From Rhodocyclaceae bacterium (GTDB lineage Bacteria; Pseudomonadota; Gammaproteobacteria; Burkholderiales; Rhodocyclaceae), in the NCBI GenBank assembly GCA_028714035.1, contig JAQTNA010000038.1:1-38527 (forward strand): a stretch of 38,527 nt of DNA. Reading direction: 5' to 3'. Below are positions 15,595 to 23,202 of the stretch, piece after piece; within the stretch, counting starts at the first letter, position 1; each line of letters starts with the position of its first letter. The notes under the pieces are model-generated. The model ran no database searches and was not told the origin of the DNA. It saw nothing but the letters and a program-made list of their open reading frames with translations. A program made the position numbers and the translations under genes.

Positions 15595-17952
15595 TCAGAA
15601 CTCGGACCACTCGTCGCCCTCGTCGTCGGCACGGTAGGCGCCGACGCGCTTTTGTGACGCGGCCGCCAGACGCTTCGGCGCCGCCGGGGCGCCCAGCCTG
15701 GCCCGTGGCGCCGGTGCCCTGAGCGCTCCGGTCAGCGCAGAACCTTCGGCCAGTTTGAAGCTGCTCACGGCCTGCATCAGGCCCCTGGCCTGCTCGTCCA
15801 GGCTTTCCGCCGCCGCGGCAGCCTCTTCCACCAGGGCGGCGTTCTGCTGGGTCACCTGATCCATCTGGCCGATGGCCTGGGTGATCTGCTCGATGCCCGC
15901 GCTCTGCTCCCGGCTGGCGCCGCTGATGTCCAGCACCAGCCTGGCCACCTGGTGGAAGCTGCTGACGACTTCATCCATGGTGCTGCCGGCCTGCTGCACC
16001 AGCCTGGCCCCGCCTTCCACCTTGCCCACGGACTCATCAATCAGGGCCTTGATTTCCTTGGCGGCGGTGGCCGACCTCTGGGACAGGCTCCGGACCTCGG
16101 AGGCCACCACGGCAAAGCCCCGTCCCTGTTCGCCCGCCCGGGCCGCCTCGACCGCGGCATTCAGGGCCAGGATGTTGGTCTGGAAGGCGATGCTGTCTAT
16201 GACGCCGACGATGTCGGCGATCTTCCGGGAACTGCCCTGGATCTCGTTCATGGTGACCACGACGCGCTTCACCATTTCTCCACCGCGCGTGGCGATCTCG
16301 TTGCTGCTCCGGGCCAGTTCGTTGGCCTGCCGGGAATTCTCGGCGTTCTGCTTGACGGTGGCGTTCAACTGTTCCATGGAGACCGCCGTCTTGTCCAGGC
16401 TGCCCGCCTCCTGTTCGGTTCGTCTCGACAGATCCTGGTTGCCGGCGGCAATTTCCCGCGCCGCCACGTTGATGGAATCGGTGGCTTCCTTGATCTTCCC
16501 CACCACTTCCCGCAGGCGCCCCACGGTGGAATTGGTATCGTCCTTGAGCTCGCCGAAGGTACCCGAATAGTCCCCCTCCACGACACGGGTCAGGTCGCCG
16601 TGGGCCAGGGCGTTCAGCACGCCGGAGGTGGCACCCAGGGCCCGCTGGGTGTTGTCCAGCAGGGTGTTGATATCCGAGCCCAGCTTGGCGATGAAGCCTT
16701 CCTTGCCGGACATCTGGACGCGCACGCCCAGTTCGCCGAAGGAGGCGGCCTGCACGATCTCGCCCACCTCCCGCTCGATCCTGACTTCCTCTGTGCGATC
16801 GAACCACTCGGCCACGATGCCCAGGCGCTTGCCCTGGAGGTCGTTCACGGGGTTGGCCGTCACCGTCAGGTGGTGAGTGCCCGTGACCAGGGCAGACCGG
16901 ATCGGCTGGTCCAGGTTCTGCCGAAGTGCCGCCTGATAGTCGGGATCCCGGTGCAGGCTGTCCATGCTCACGCCCAGGAGCTTGTCCGCGCTGAACTGCG
17001 GGTTCTGCTGGCGCATGGCCTGCTCGGCGCCCTTCATGATGCGGACGGCGGACTTGTTCGTGTAGATGATGTTCCGGGCCGAATCCGCGATCATCACCCC
17101 CGTGCTGACGTTGTCCAGGGCAAACCGGACGCGCAGGTTTTCCTCGGACATCCGGTGCTCGGCCGTGATCCGGTCGCGCAACTGCTCCTGCATGGCCTTC
17201 ATGTTGGCCAGGAGGCTGGACTGGTCGTTCTGCGCCAGGGGAATGTCGCTGTCCAGCTTGCCCGCGGCGATGGCTCGCGCCACGCCCACCGCGTCGGCCG
17301 GCTCGCCGCCTACCTGGCGCATGATGCCGGAACCTATCCAGTAGAACATGAGACCGATACCGGAGAGGACAAGCAGGGCCAGCACCATCTGGATGGCACC
17401 TTCCGTCCTGAGGCTGGCGGCGGCCTCGTCATAGTCGCCCCGGGCCAGTTTCGCCTGGGTCTGGATCACATCGCTCAAGGCTTCCAGCACCTTGTCGAAT
17501 TTCGGCCCGGCATTGGACTTGATGTTCTCCAGGGCACTGGGCAGGTCTCCGACGGCGATCATCTTGACCGATTGATCCCTCGCCTTGTTGTACTCGGCGA
17601 TGAGTGCCTGCAACCGGGCGATGGACTCCTTCTGGTCCGGTGCCGCCGAGACATAGGCCTCAAGGGCCGTCTTCATCGTCTGGTCCAGGGACGCCAGTTT
17701 CTCCAGACGGGCCTGGGCCGCCTCTTCCTTCTCCTCGGAGAGGGCGATGAGGATGGTCTGGCGCGCCCGATGCAGGGCGTCCACCGCCTTCATCAGTTCG
17801 GTACTCGGCGCCGTGCGCACCTGGTAGATATGGGCGGCCACGTCGGCGGCCTTGCGCGCCTGCCAGAGGCCGCCGAGAGTGGACAGGACCAGCCCCGCGC
17901 CGGCGATGCAGGCGAGGGCCACCAGGCTCTTTCTGAACCCCATGGAAGACAT
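15595..17952 (-). CDS. Methyl-accepting chemotaxis protein with PAS domain and EWSEF tail
   Basis: Chemoreceptor of 785 residues. TM1 (about 8-28) and TM2 (187-207) enclose a periplasmic four-helix-bundle-like region. Then come HAMP (about 208-260), a PAS domain (about 265-390), a HAMP-like/linker region, and a signalling hairpin whose tip contains [20 protein letters not shown] and FAVVASEVR. The protein ends in EWSEF after a flexible Ala/Pro/Arg linker. This matches the aromatic pentapeptide (such as NWETF) that tethers CheR or CheB, so full adaptation is likely. ATG codons at 17952 and 17943 are both possible starts and neither has a clear ribosome site. The gene for a secreted Cache protein lies 95 bases upstream on the same strand. 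Confidence 0.93.
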   Translation of the reverse strand: MSSMGFRKSLVALACIAGAGLVLSTLGGLWQARKAADVAAHIYQVRTAPSTELMKAVDALHRARQTILIALSEEKEEAAQARLEKLASLDQTMKTALEAYVSAAPDQKESIARLQALIAEYNKARDQSVKMIAVGDLPSALENIKSNAGPKFDKVLEALSDVIQTQAKLARGDYDEAAASLRTEGAIQMVLALLVLSGIGLMFYWIGSGIMRQVGGEPADAVGVARAIAAGKLDSDIPLAQNDQSSLLANMKAMQEQLRDRITAEHRMSEENLRVRFALDNVSTGVMIADSARNIIYTNKSAVRIMKGAEQAMRQQNPQFSADKLLGVSMDSLHRDPDYQAALRQNLDQPIRSALVTGTHHLTVTANPVNDLQGKRLGIVAEWFDRTEEVRIEREVGEIVQAASFGELGVRVQMSGKEGFIAKLGSDINTLLDNTQRALGATSGVLNALAHGDLTRVVEGDYSGTFGELKDDTNSTVGRLREVVGKIKEATDSINVAAREIAAGNQDLSRRTEQEAGSLDKTAVSMEQLNATVKQNAENSRQANELARSSNEIATRGGEMVKRVVVTMNEIQGSSRKIADIVGVIDSIAFQTNILALNAAVEAARAGEQGRGFAVVASEVRSLSQRSATAAKEIKALIDESVGKVEGGARLVQQAGSTMDEVVSSFHQVARLVLDISGASREQSAGIEQITQAIGQMDQVTQQNAALVEEAAAAAESLDEQARGLMQAVSSFKLAEGSALTGALRAPAPRARLGAPAAPKRLAAASQKRVGAYRADDEGDEWSEF

Positions 17953-18015
17953 AACGCTACATCGCTGCGTTGCCGCAACGATTCTCCTAGCTTGATCCCT
18001 GAAGCGACAATTCGA

Positions 18016-18037
18016 GGGGACGAACGAATCCGTCCCC
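18016..18037 (-). promoter_or_regulatory. Stem-loop between the Cache and chemoreceptor genes
   Basis: GGGGACG (18016-18022) pairs perfectly with CGTCCCC (18031-18037). No T run follows on the minus strand, so it looks more like an intercistronic processing or stability element than a terminator. Confidence 0.4.
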
Positions 18038-18047
18038 TACCGGCGTG

Positions 18048-18485
18048 TCATTTGTAGTAACCGGCGCAGACGGCCAGGTCGACGGCCTTCTTGCAGAAGC
18101 TCACCTTTTCCTCGACCTTGCCCGAGGTCGGGTTCTTGTACTTGTAATCCACCGTCGCCGTGCCACTGGACTTCACGCCATCAATGATGGCCTTGCGGAA
18201 CATCTTGCCATCCGCGTCCGGCACCTCCAGCAGGTTCTTGCCCACCAGCTTGGCATTGATCGGATGGGCCACCATCACCCCGTTCAGATCGTAGGCGAAC
18301 ACGTAGAGCTCGCCCCTCACGTACCGGCCGGTCGCCTTGCCGATTTCGGCCACGGCCGCTGCCTTGTCCTTGACTACCGCCGCCGCGGCGTCATTCACCA
18401 TCTTGGTGGCATCCTCCTTCTCACCCGCCAGGGCGGGGCCGACACAGAAAGCAAGGAGGGCGGAGCACAGGGCGATTCTTTTCAT
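18048..18485 (-). CDS. Secreted single-Cache-domain protein
   Basis: 145-residue periplasmic protein. The ATG at 18485 gives an ideal signal peptide (MKRIALCSALLAFCVGPALA, then GEKED) with GAGGT upstream; the frame extends further upstream but without a start of that quality. The body matches small Cache_2-type sensors: YVFAYDLNGVMVAHPINAKLVGKNL, then a TVDYKYKNPTSGKVEEKVSF strand pair and a C-terminus with two cysteines (FCKKAVDLAVCAGYYK). Such proteins bind small ligands. It has no membrane anchor of its own. Its position directly upstream of a chemoreceptor suggests a ligand-presenting partner (inference). Confidence 0.82.
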   Translation of the reverse strand: MKRIALCSALLAFCVGPALAGEKEDATKMVNDAAAAVVKDKAAAVAEIGKATGRYVRGELYVFAYDLNGVMVAHPINAKLVGKNLLEVPDADGKMFRKAIIDGVKSSGTATVDYKYKNPTSGKVEEKVSFCKKAVDLAVCAGYYK

Positions 18486-18722
18486 GGCTACCTCACGAAG
18501 AATTATACGAAGACAGGTTCCGGCTCGTGCCGTACCGCCGGCCGCAAGCGGCATCACCCGCCAGGGGCTTTCCGGGCTACCGCCGCAACTCGGCAGGACG
18601 ACGCCCGTCCGTAGCTATTACGGCGCACGTGGACCCAAAGCACAGGGTTCGCGTGGATTATTTTCTCGGGCCGAGAGAGGCCCACCCGAGCGGCGGGGCG
18701 AAATCGAACCCGGACGCAAAAA

Positions 18723-18769
18723 GCCCGTTCCCGGCGTGCGGCCGGGAAGGCCACACGCCGGGAACGGGC
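18723..18769 (-). terminator. Strong terminator of sspB
   Basis: Perfect 16-bp stem: GCCCGTTCCCGGCGTG (18723-18738) with CACGCCGGGAACGGGC (18754-18769), a 15-base loop, and a T run (AAAAA at 18718-18722 read on the minus strand). It lies 19 bases past the sspB stop. The remaining bases between here and the Cache gene (18486-18717) show nothing else recognisable. Confidence 0.88.
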
Positions 18770-18788
18770 CGGCCATGCGCAATGGGGC

Positions 18789-19196
18789 CTACTTGATCCG
18801 GGTCAGCCTGGGGCGGGTGGGGGGCGGTTCGGGAGGCTCGGGGGGCTGGGCATCAGCCAGGCCTTCGGCTTCTTCATCCTCCGCATCCTGCGGCTCGGTC
18901 TGGAAGCCCATGCCCTCCCCGTTCTCCTTGGCATAGATCGCGGCCACGTTGTCCACGGGGATGGACAGGTGTTGCACCTGGCCGTTGAAGCGCGCCTGAA
19001 AGGTGATCAGGTCGTTGGCCATCTGCAACTGGTTGGACGCGTGCGGGGCGATGTTGAGCACGATCTGGCCGTCCTTGACGTAGGCCATGGGCACGCGGGT
19101 GTGCGCATCCACCGCCACCGCGATATAGGGCGTGAAGCCCTGGTCCACGCACCACTCGTAGATGGCGCGCAGCAGGTAAGGCTTGGTCGAGACCAT
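18789..19196 (-). CDS. sspB: ClpXP protease specificity-enhancing factor SspB
   Basis: Adaptor that delivers ssrA-tagged and some other proteins to ClpXP. The 135-residue protein has a folded N-terminal domain (about 1-105; STKPYLLRAIYEWCVDQG and LNIAPHASNQL are typical) and an acidic, Pro-rich flexible tail. It ends in RPRLTRIK, the ClpX-binding module. The tail is shorter than in E. coli (165 residues). The ATG lies only 15 bases after the T run of the sspA terminator, with GGGAA as a weak ribosome site, so expression probably depends on read-through from sspA. Identification is firm from both ends of the protein and from its neighbour. Confidence 0.95.
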   Translation of the reverse strand: MVSTKPYLLRAIYEWCVDQGFTPYIAVAVDAHTRVPMAYVKDGQIVLNIAPHASNQLQMANDLITFQARFNGQVQHLSIPVDNVAAIYAKENGEGMGFQTEPQDAEDEEAEGLADAQPPEPPEPPPTRPRLTRIK

Positions 19197-19211
19197 CGGT
19201 ATATTCCCGGT

Positions 19212-19240
19212 AAAAAAAGGCCGCGGACAATGCCGCGGCC
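19212..19240 (-). terminator. Intrinsic terminator between sspA and sspB
   Basis: GGCCGCGG (19219-19226) and CCGCGGCC (19233-19240) form a perfect 8-bp stem with a 6-base loop, followed on the minus strand by seven T (19212-19218). It lies 22 bases past the sspA stop and just upstream of sspB, where it could act as an attenuator. Confidence 0.88.
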
Positions 19241-19262
19241 AGTCGCGTTCGGCGTGGGCCGA

Positions 19263-19859
19263 TCAGCGCCGCATCACCTTTTCCGAAGGCGTCAGGGCAT
19301 CAATGAAGCCCTGGCGGCTGAAAATGCGCTCGGCGTACTTCATGAGGGGTGCCGTCTGCTTGGGCAGTTCGATGCCGTAATGGCCGAGGCGCCACAGGAG
19401 CGGAGCGATGGCCACGTCCAGCATGGAGAACTCGTCACCCAGCATGAATTTCTGCTTGGCGAACACCGGTACCAGCTCGGTGAGGCGATCGCGCACGGCC
19501 TGGCGCGCCTTGTCGGCCGACTTCTGGTTTTTCTCCAGGGCCTCGATGTGGCAGAACAACTCCTGTTCGAAGGTGAACAGCAATTGCCGGCAACGGGCAC
19601 GCATGATCGGGTCCGGCGGCATCAGTTGCGGATGCGGGAAGCGCTCGTCAATGTACTCGTTGATGATGTTGGATTCGAACAGGACCAGATCCCTGTCCAC
19701 CAGCACCGGAACGCGGTTGTACGGGTTGATGGCGGCAATGTCTTCCGGCTTGTTGAACAGGTCAACGTCAATCACCTGGAAGTCCATCCCCTTCTCGTAC
19801 AGAACGATGCGGCAGCGATGGCTAAAGGGGTCCGTCGTCCCAGAGTACAGGTTCATCAT
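19263..19859 (-). CDS. sspA: Stringent starvation protein A
   Basis: GST-fold protein that binds RNA polymerase and is needed for stress and stationary-phase transcription in E. coli. From the ATG at 19859 it is 198 residues (MMNLYSGTTDPFSHRCRIVL), with GGAG 10 bases upstream. The frame remains open to 19955, but that extension translates a palindrome and is unlikely to be coding. The N-terminal thioredoxin-like part has NRVPVLVDRDLVLFES, and the C-terminal helical part has MLGDEFSMLDVAIAPLLWRL. The usual GST catalytic residue is absent, as expected for SspA. It sits between petC and sspB, a common betaproteobacterial arrangement. Confidence 0.95.
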   Translation of the reverse strand: MMNLYSGTTDPFSHRCRIVLYEKGMDFQVIDVDLFNKPEDIAAINPYNRVPVLVDRDLVLFESNIINEYIDERFPHPQLMPPDPIMRARCRQLLFTFEQELFCHIEALEKNQKSADKARQAVRDRLTELVPVFAKQKFMLGDEFSMLDVAIAPLLWRLGHYGIELPKQTAPLMKYAERIFSRQGFIDALTPSEKVMRR

Positions 19860-19885
19860 TGCGGTGGTGCTCCAGGAATAGTCGG

Positions 19886-19931
19886 CATCGCGCACCACGC
19901 GTCTGACGCGTGGTGATTCCGAATCGCGATG
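19886..19931 (-). promoter_or_regulatory. Nested palindrome upstream of sspA
   Basis: CACCACGCGTC (19893-19903) and GACGCGTGGTG (19905-19915) are perfect arms around a single T. Outside them CATCGCG (19886-19892) and CGCGATG (19925-19931) form a second pair. It lies 27-72 bases before the sspA ATG. It could be an operator for a dimeric regulator or a leader hairpin. Confidence 0.6.
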
Positions 19932-20023
19932 TCCGAGAGACTGCATGAGGGCCAATAAAAGCTAGAAACAAAAAGTTATTGTGGGGAGGCTGGGCCAAAA
20001 CCGGCTTTGCCCCCCCGCCTGGA

Positions 20024-20075
20024 ACAGCTGCCTGCCCCTTGGTACCCAAGCGGCACCAAGGGAACGGTCAGCTGT
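20024..20075 (-). terminator. Stem-loop pair just downstream of petC
   Basis: ACAGCTG (20024-20030) pairs with CAGCTGT (20069-20075), and inside it CCCTTGGT (20036-20043) pairs with ACCAAGGG (20055-20062). It starts 2 bases past the petC stop. No T run follows, so it may be a 3' stability or Rho-associated structure rather than an intrinsic terminator. Confidence 0.45.
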
Positions 20076-20077
20076 CG

Positions 20078-20815
20078 TCAGTGAATGTCTTTCCAGTAGT
20101 TCTTCTTGAGCAAGTACGCAAGGACCGAGAGGATGGCCATGGCGATGAGCATGAAGACGCCGATCGTCTTGCGGCTTTCGGCGGCAGGCTCACCCATGAA
20201 CTTCAGGAAGCCCACCAGGTCCGCCACCGTCGCATCATACTCGGCTGGCTTCAACTTGCCCGGCTTGGCCAGCACCAGCGACTGGTGCTGCTCCTCTCCC
20301 TTCTTTTCCACGTGCAGGACATTCTCGCCCTGGAGTTCCCACAGAATGTGGGGCATGCCCACGTTCGGGAACACCACGTTGTTCCAGCCGGTCGGACGGG
20401 TGTCGTCCCGGTAGAACGAGCGCAGGTAGGTGTAGAGCCAGTCGGCACCGCGGGAACGCTCGATCACGGAAAGATCGGGCGGCGCCGCACCAAACCATTT
20501 CTTCGCATCGTCGCGACGAATGGCCGTCTGCATCAGATCACCCACCTTGTCGGCGGTGAACATCAGGTTGTCCTTGATCTGCTCCTCCGTCAGCCCGATG
20601 TCCTTCAGGCGATTGTAGCGCATGGAGCTCGCGCCGTGGCAGTTCAGGCAATAGTTGACGAATATCTTGGCGCCGTGTTGCAGCGCCAGCTGGTCCTTGC
20701 TCCTGTCCGGGGCCGAATCCAGGTGCGGGCCGCCTTCGTTGGCGAACGCCACCATGGGTACCAAGGCCAGGGCGCAGAGCAAAGCTTTCGCGAATTTCAT
20801 GATCTTGCTGTCCAT
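20078..20815 (-). CDS. petC: Cytochrome c1 subunit of the bc1 complex
   Basis: Haem-carrying subunit that passes electrons from the Rieske protein to soluble cytochrome c. From the ATG at 20815 it is 245 residues with a signal peptide (KFAKALLCALALVPMVAFA). The haem motif CLNCH is Cys56, Cys59 and His60, and the likely axial ligand is Met154 in NVGMPHILWEL. A C-terminal membrane anchor lies at about 217-235, followed by KKNYWKDIH. The start overlaps the petB stop in TAATG, indicating coupled translation. An in-frame start at 20848 is possible but would put extra residues before the signal peptide. Confidence 0.95.
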   Translation of the reverse strand: MDSKIMKFAKALLCALALVPMVAFANEGGPHLDSAPDRSKDQLALQHGAKIFVNYCLNCHGASSMRYNRLKDIGLTEEQIKDNLMFTADKVGDLMQTAIRRDDAKKWFGAAPPDLSVIERSRGADWLYTYLRSFYRDDTRPTGWNNVVFPNVGMPHILWELQGENVLHVEKKGEEQHQSLVLAKPGKLKPAEYDATVADLVGFLKFMGEPAAESRKTIGVFMLIAMAILSVLAYLLKKNYWKDIH

Positions 20816-22095
20816 TATCCAGTCACCCTTTCCGGTACGGGCTTGCACTTATCCACCTTGGAATACCACGGCATGAGCAGGAAGAAGCCGAAGTACAGCA
20901 ACGCGCATATCTGGGAAACGAGGGTACGGCCCGGCGTCGGGGGCAGCACACCCAGGTAGCCCAGGATGATGAAGGAGACCACGAACACGGCCAGCCAGAT
21001 CTTGTAGATCGGGCCACGGTAGCGGATGGACTTCGCCGGGCTCTTGTCCAGCCAGGGCAGGAAGGCGATGATCACCACCGCCGCGCCCATGGCCACCACA
21101 CCCCAGAACTTGGCGTCCAAGCCGAACAGCGGGTAGGTCACCGCGCGCAGGATGGAATAGAAGGGCGTGAAGTACCAGACCGGCGCGATGTGCGGCGGGG
21201 TCACCATGGGGTCGGCCGGGAAGAAGTTGTTGGCTTCGATGAAGTAGCCGCCGCCCTCGGGCGCGAAGAACAGGATGGCGCAGAACACGAACAGGAACAC
21301 GCCCACGCCCACCATATCCTTCACCGAGTAGTACGGGTGGAAGGGAATGCCGTCCAGCGGCAGACCCGTGGCGGGATCCTTGTTCTTCTTGATCTCGATG
21401 CCGTCCGGGTTGTTGGAACCCACTTCGTGCAGCGCGATGATGTGGGCAACCACCAGGCCCAGCAGCACCAGCGGCACGGCGATGACGTGGAAGGAGAAGA
21501 AGCGGTTCAGGGTGGCGTCGGAGATCACGTAGTCGCCGCGAATCAGCAGGGACAGGTCGGGACCGATCACGGGAATCGCGGAGAACAGGTTCACGATCAC
21601 CTGGGCGCCCCAGTAGGACATCTGACCCCAGGGCAGCAGATAGCCCATGAACGCCTCGGCCATCAGGGCCAGGAAAATCAGGGTGCCGAAGATCCAGATC
21701 AGCTCGCGGGGCTTCCGGTAGGAACCGTAGAGCAGGCCACGGAACATGTGCAGATAGACCACGATGAAGAAGGATGAGGCACCGGTGGAGTGCATGTAGC
21801 GGATGATCCAGCCGCCGGGCACGTCGCGCATGATGTACTCGACGCTGGCGAAGGCCACGGGAACGCCCGCCAGGTTCAGATTTGCATCCGGCTTGTAATG
21901 CATCGTCAGGAAGATGCCCGTGACGATCTGGATCACCAGCACCAGGAGGGCCAGGGAACCGAAGAAATACCAGAAGTTGAAGTTTTTCGGAGCGTAGTAC
22001 TCCGACAGGTGCGCCTTGTAGCTGGACGTGAGCGGAAAGCGCTCGTCAATCCAGCCCAGAATCCCGGTGGTCGTCACTTGTTTTTCAGCTGCCAT
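20815..22095 (-). CDS. petB: Cytochrome b subunit of the bc1 complex
   Basis: Membrane core of ubiquinol:cytochrome c oxidoreductase, with quinone sites on both membrane faces. The 426-residue protein has about eight membrane helices. Haem ligands are His102 and His116 in helix B and His203 and His218 in helix D. The Qo loop reads PVWY (residues 305-308) in place of the classical PEWY. ATG at 22095, one base after the petA stop, with AAGGGGG eight bases upstream. The length indicates fused cytochrome b plus subunit IV, as in proteobacterial bc1 rather than b6f. Confidence 0.96.
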   Translation of the reverse strand: MAAEKQVTTTGILGWIDERFPLTSSYKAHLSEYYAPKNFNFWYFFGSLALLVLVIQIVTGIFLTMHYKPDANLNLAGVPVAFASVEYIMRDVPGGWIIRYMHSTGASSFFIVVYLHMFRGLLYGSYRKPRELIWIFGTLIFLALMAEAFMGYLLPWGQMSYWGAQVIVNLFSAIPVIGPDLSLLIRGDYVISDATLNRFFSFHVIAVPLVLLGLVVAHIIALHEVGSNNPDGIEIKKNKDPATGLPLDGIPFHPYYSVKDMVGVGVFLFVFCAILFFAPEGGGYFIEANNFFPADPMVTPPHIAPVWYFTPFYSILRAVTYPLFGLDAKFWGVVAMGAAVVIIAFLPWLDKSPAKSIRYRGPIYKIWLAVFVVSFIILGYLGVLPPTPGRTLVSQICALLYFGFFLLMPWYSKVDKCKPVPERVTG

Positions 22096-22096
22096 G

Positions 22097-22693
22097 TCAG
22101 GCCCCCTTGGTGTCTTCGCCGATCAGAATCAGGGCGTCGGACAGATATTTGTGAGGCGGCACTTCCAGATTCGTCGGTGCCGGCTTGCCCTGGTACACCC
22201 GCCCCGCCAGATCGAAGGTGGAGCCGTGGCAGGGGCACAGGAAGCCGCCCGCCCAATCCGGGGAGACGCCGCTCTCGGCGCCCTGGGTGAACTTGGAGGA
22301 AGGCGAGCAGCCCAGGTGGGTGCAGATGCCGACCATCACCATGATTTCCGGCTTGATGGAGCGCGTCGCATTCCTGGCGTAGGCCGGTTGCTGGTCCTTG
22401 TCCGACTTGGGGTCGGCCACCAGGCTTTCCGTCTTCTTCAGGGAATCCAGCATCGTCTTGTCGCGCCGGATGATCCAGACAGGCTTGCCGCGCCATTCCA
22501 CGGTCATCATCTCGCCCGGAGCGAGCTTGCCGATGTCTGCCACCACCGGAGCACCCGCCGCCTTGGCGCGCTCAGACGGGGTAAGGCTGGCAACGAAGGG
22601 CACGGCCGCAGCCACCGTCACCGCCCCGCCAGTGGCCGCAGTGGCGGCCAGCAAACGCCGCCTGCTGCAATCGCACTTCTCTTCTTCACTCAT
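22097..22693 (-). CDS. petA: Rieske iron-sulfur protein of the bc1 complex
   Basis: 2Fe-2S subunit that oxidises ubiquinol at the Qo site and hands the electron to cytochrome c1. From the ATG at 22693 it is 198 residues. A Tat-type signal anchor (CSRRRLLAATAATGG) keeps it membrane-bound. Cluster ligands are Cys124 and His126 in CTHLGC and Cys153 and His156 in CPCHGS; the disulfide cysteines are Cys129 and Cys155. It is first in the petABC operon with a well-formed promoter 48-76 bases upstream of the start. Confidence 0.96.
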   Translation of the reverse strand: MSEEEKCDCSRRRLLAATAATGGAVTVAAAVPFVASLTPSERAKAAGAPVVADIGKLAPGEMMTVEWRGKPVWIIRRDKTMLDSLKKTESLVADPKSDKDQQPAYARNATRSIKPEIMVMVGICTHLGCSPSSKFTQGAESGVSPDWAGGFLCPCHGSTFDLAGRVYQGKPAPTNLEVPPHKYLSDALILIGEDTKGA

Positions 22694-22740
22694 GGCCGAA
22701 TTCCCGGAAATGAAAGGTCTTGATTGAAACAAAGCCCGCG

Positions 22741-22769
22741 ATTATAGCGAAATCCCCGGGGCGTTTGAA
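22741..22769 (-). promoter_or_regulatory. Sigma-70-type promoter of petABC
   Basis: On the minus strand TTCAAA (22764-22769) is followed after exactly 17 bases by a perfect TATAAT (22741-22746). Transcription should start near 22734, leaving a leader of about 40 bases before petA. This is the clearest promoter in the 22694-23202 gap. The rest of that gap has only the palindrome at 23108-23153. Confidence 0.7.
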
Positions 22770-23107
22770 GCCTTACGGATAACTTACATTTTTCGGGGTT
22801 ATTGAACCATTGATCCGGAAACAGGCCTCGAACCGAAAATATGCCCATTACTTGTTACAAAAATATCAATGAGATAGGAGTTCTATCCACGGCTACCGCT
22901 ATAAAAAGGGCGGCGCGCCCGGCACGGCGCCGAAGGGCCGCATACGCCATCGGCGGCAAGCTCGGCCAACCGATCTTCCTCGGGCAAAATATCGCGGTTC
23001 GCGCGCCTGCTCTGGCGTTTGTCCGAAAAGATAACTAGCATACCCGGCCAGACTTGGCCCCCGTCCCGGGCCTCTGACATACGAAGCTTTCAGAAAGTAT
23101 TGCCATT

Positions 23108-23153
23108 GTGGGGCCGGCTTCAGCCGGCCATGGCGGACTGAAGTCCGCCCCAC
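23108..23153. repeat. Double-hairpin palindromic repeat
   Basis: Two back-to-back stems, GCCGGCT-TC-AGCCGGC (23113-23128) and GGCGGACT-GA-AGTCCGCC (23132-23149), are enclosed by GTGGGG (23108-23113) and CCCCAC (23148-23153). The arm-loop design (TC or GA loops) resembles the GTCGGG elements near sppA, but the arm sequence differs. It lies between the pet promoter and the acyl-CoA ligase gene. Confidence 0.7.
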
Positions 23154-23202
23154 GGGTAACATTACTTTCGAGACCGTTAGTAACGACCCTCAGGAGACCA
23201 GA

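Noticed and set aside
19860-19955. N-terminally extended SspA starting at 19955
   Set aside because: The extra residues translate the palindrome, homologous SspA proteins begin near MMNLYSG, and GGAG supports the ATG at 19859.
22841-23038. 65-residue plus-strand frame between petA and the acyl-CoA ligase gene
   Set aside because: No Shine-Dalgarno, atypical composition, no recognisable family.
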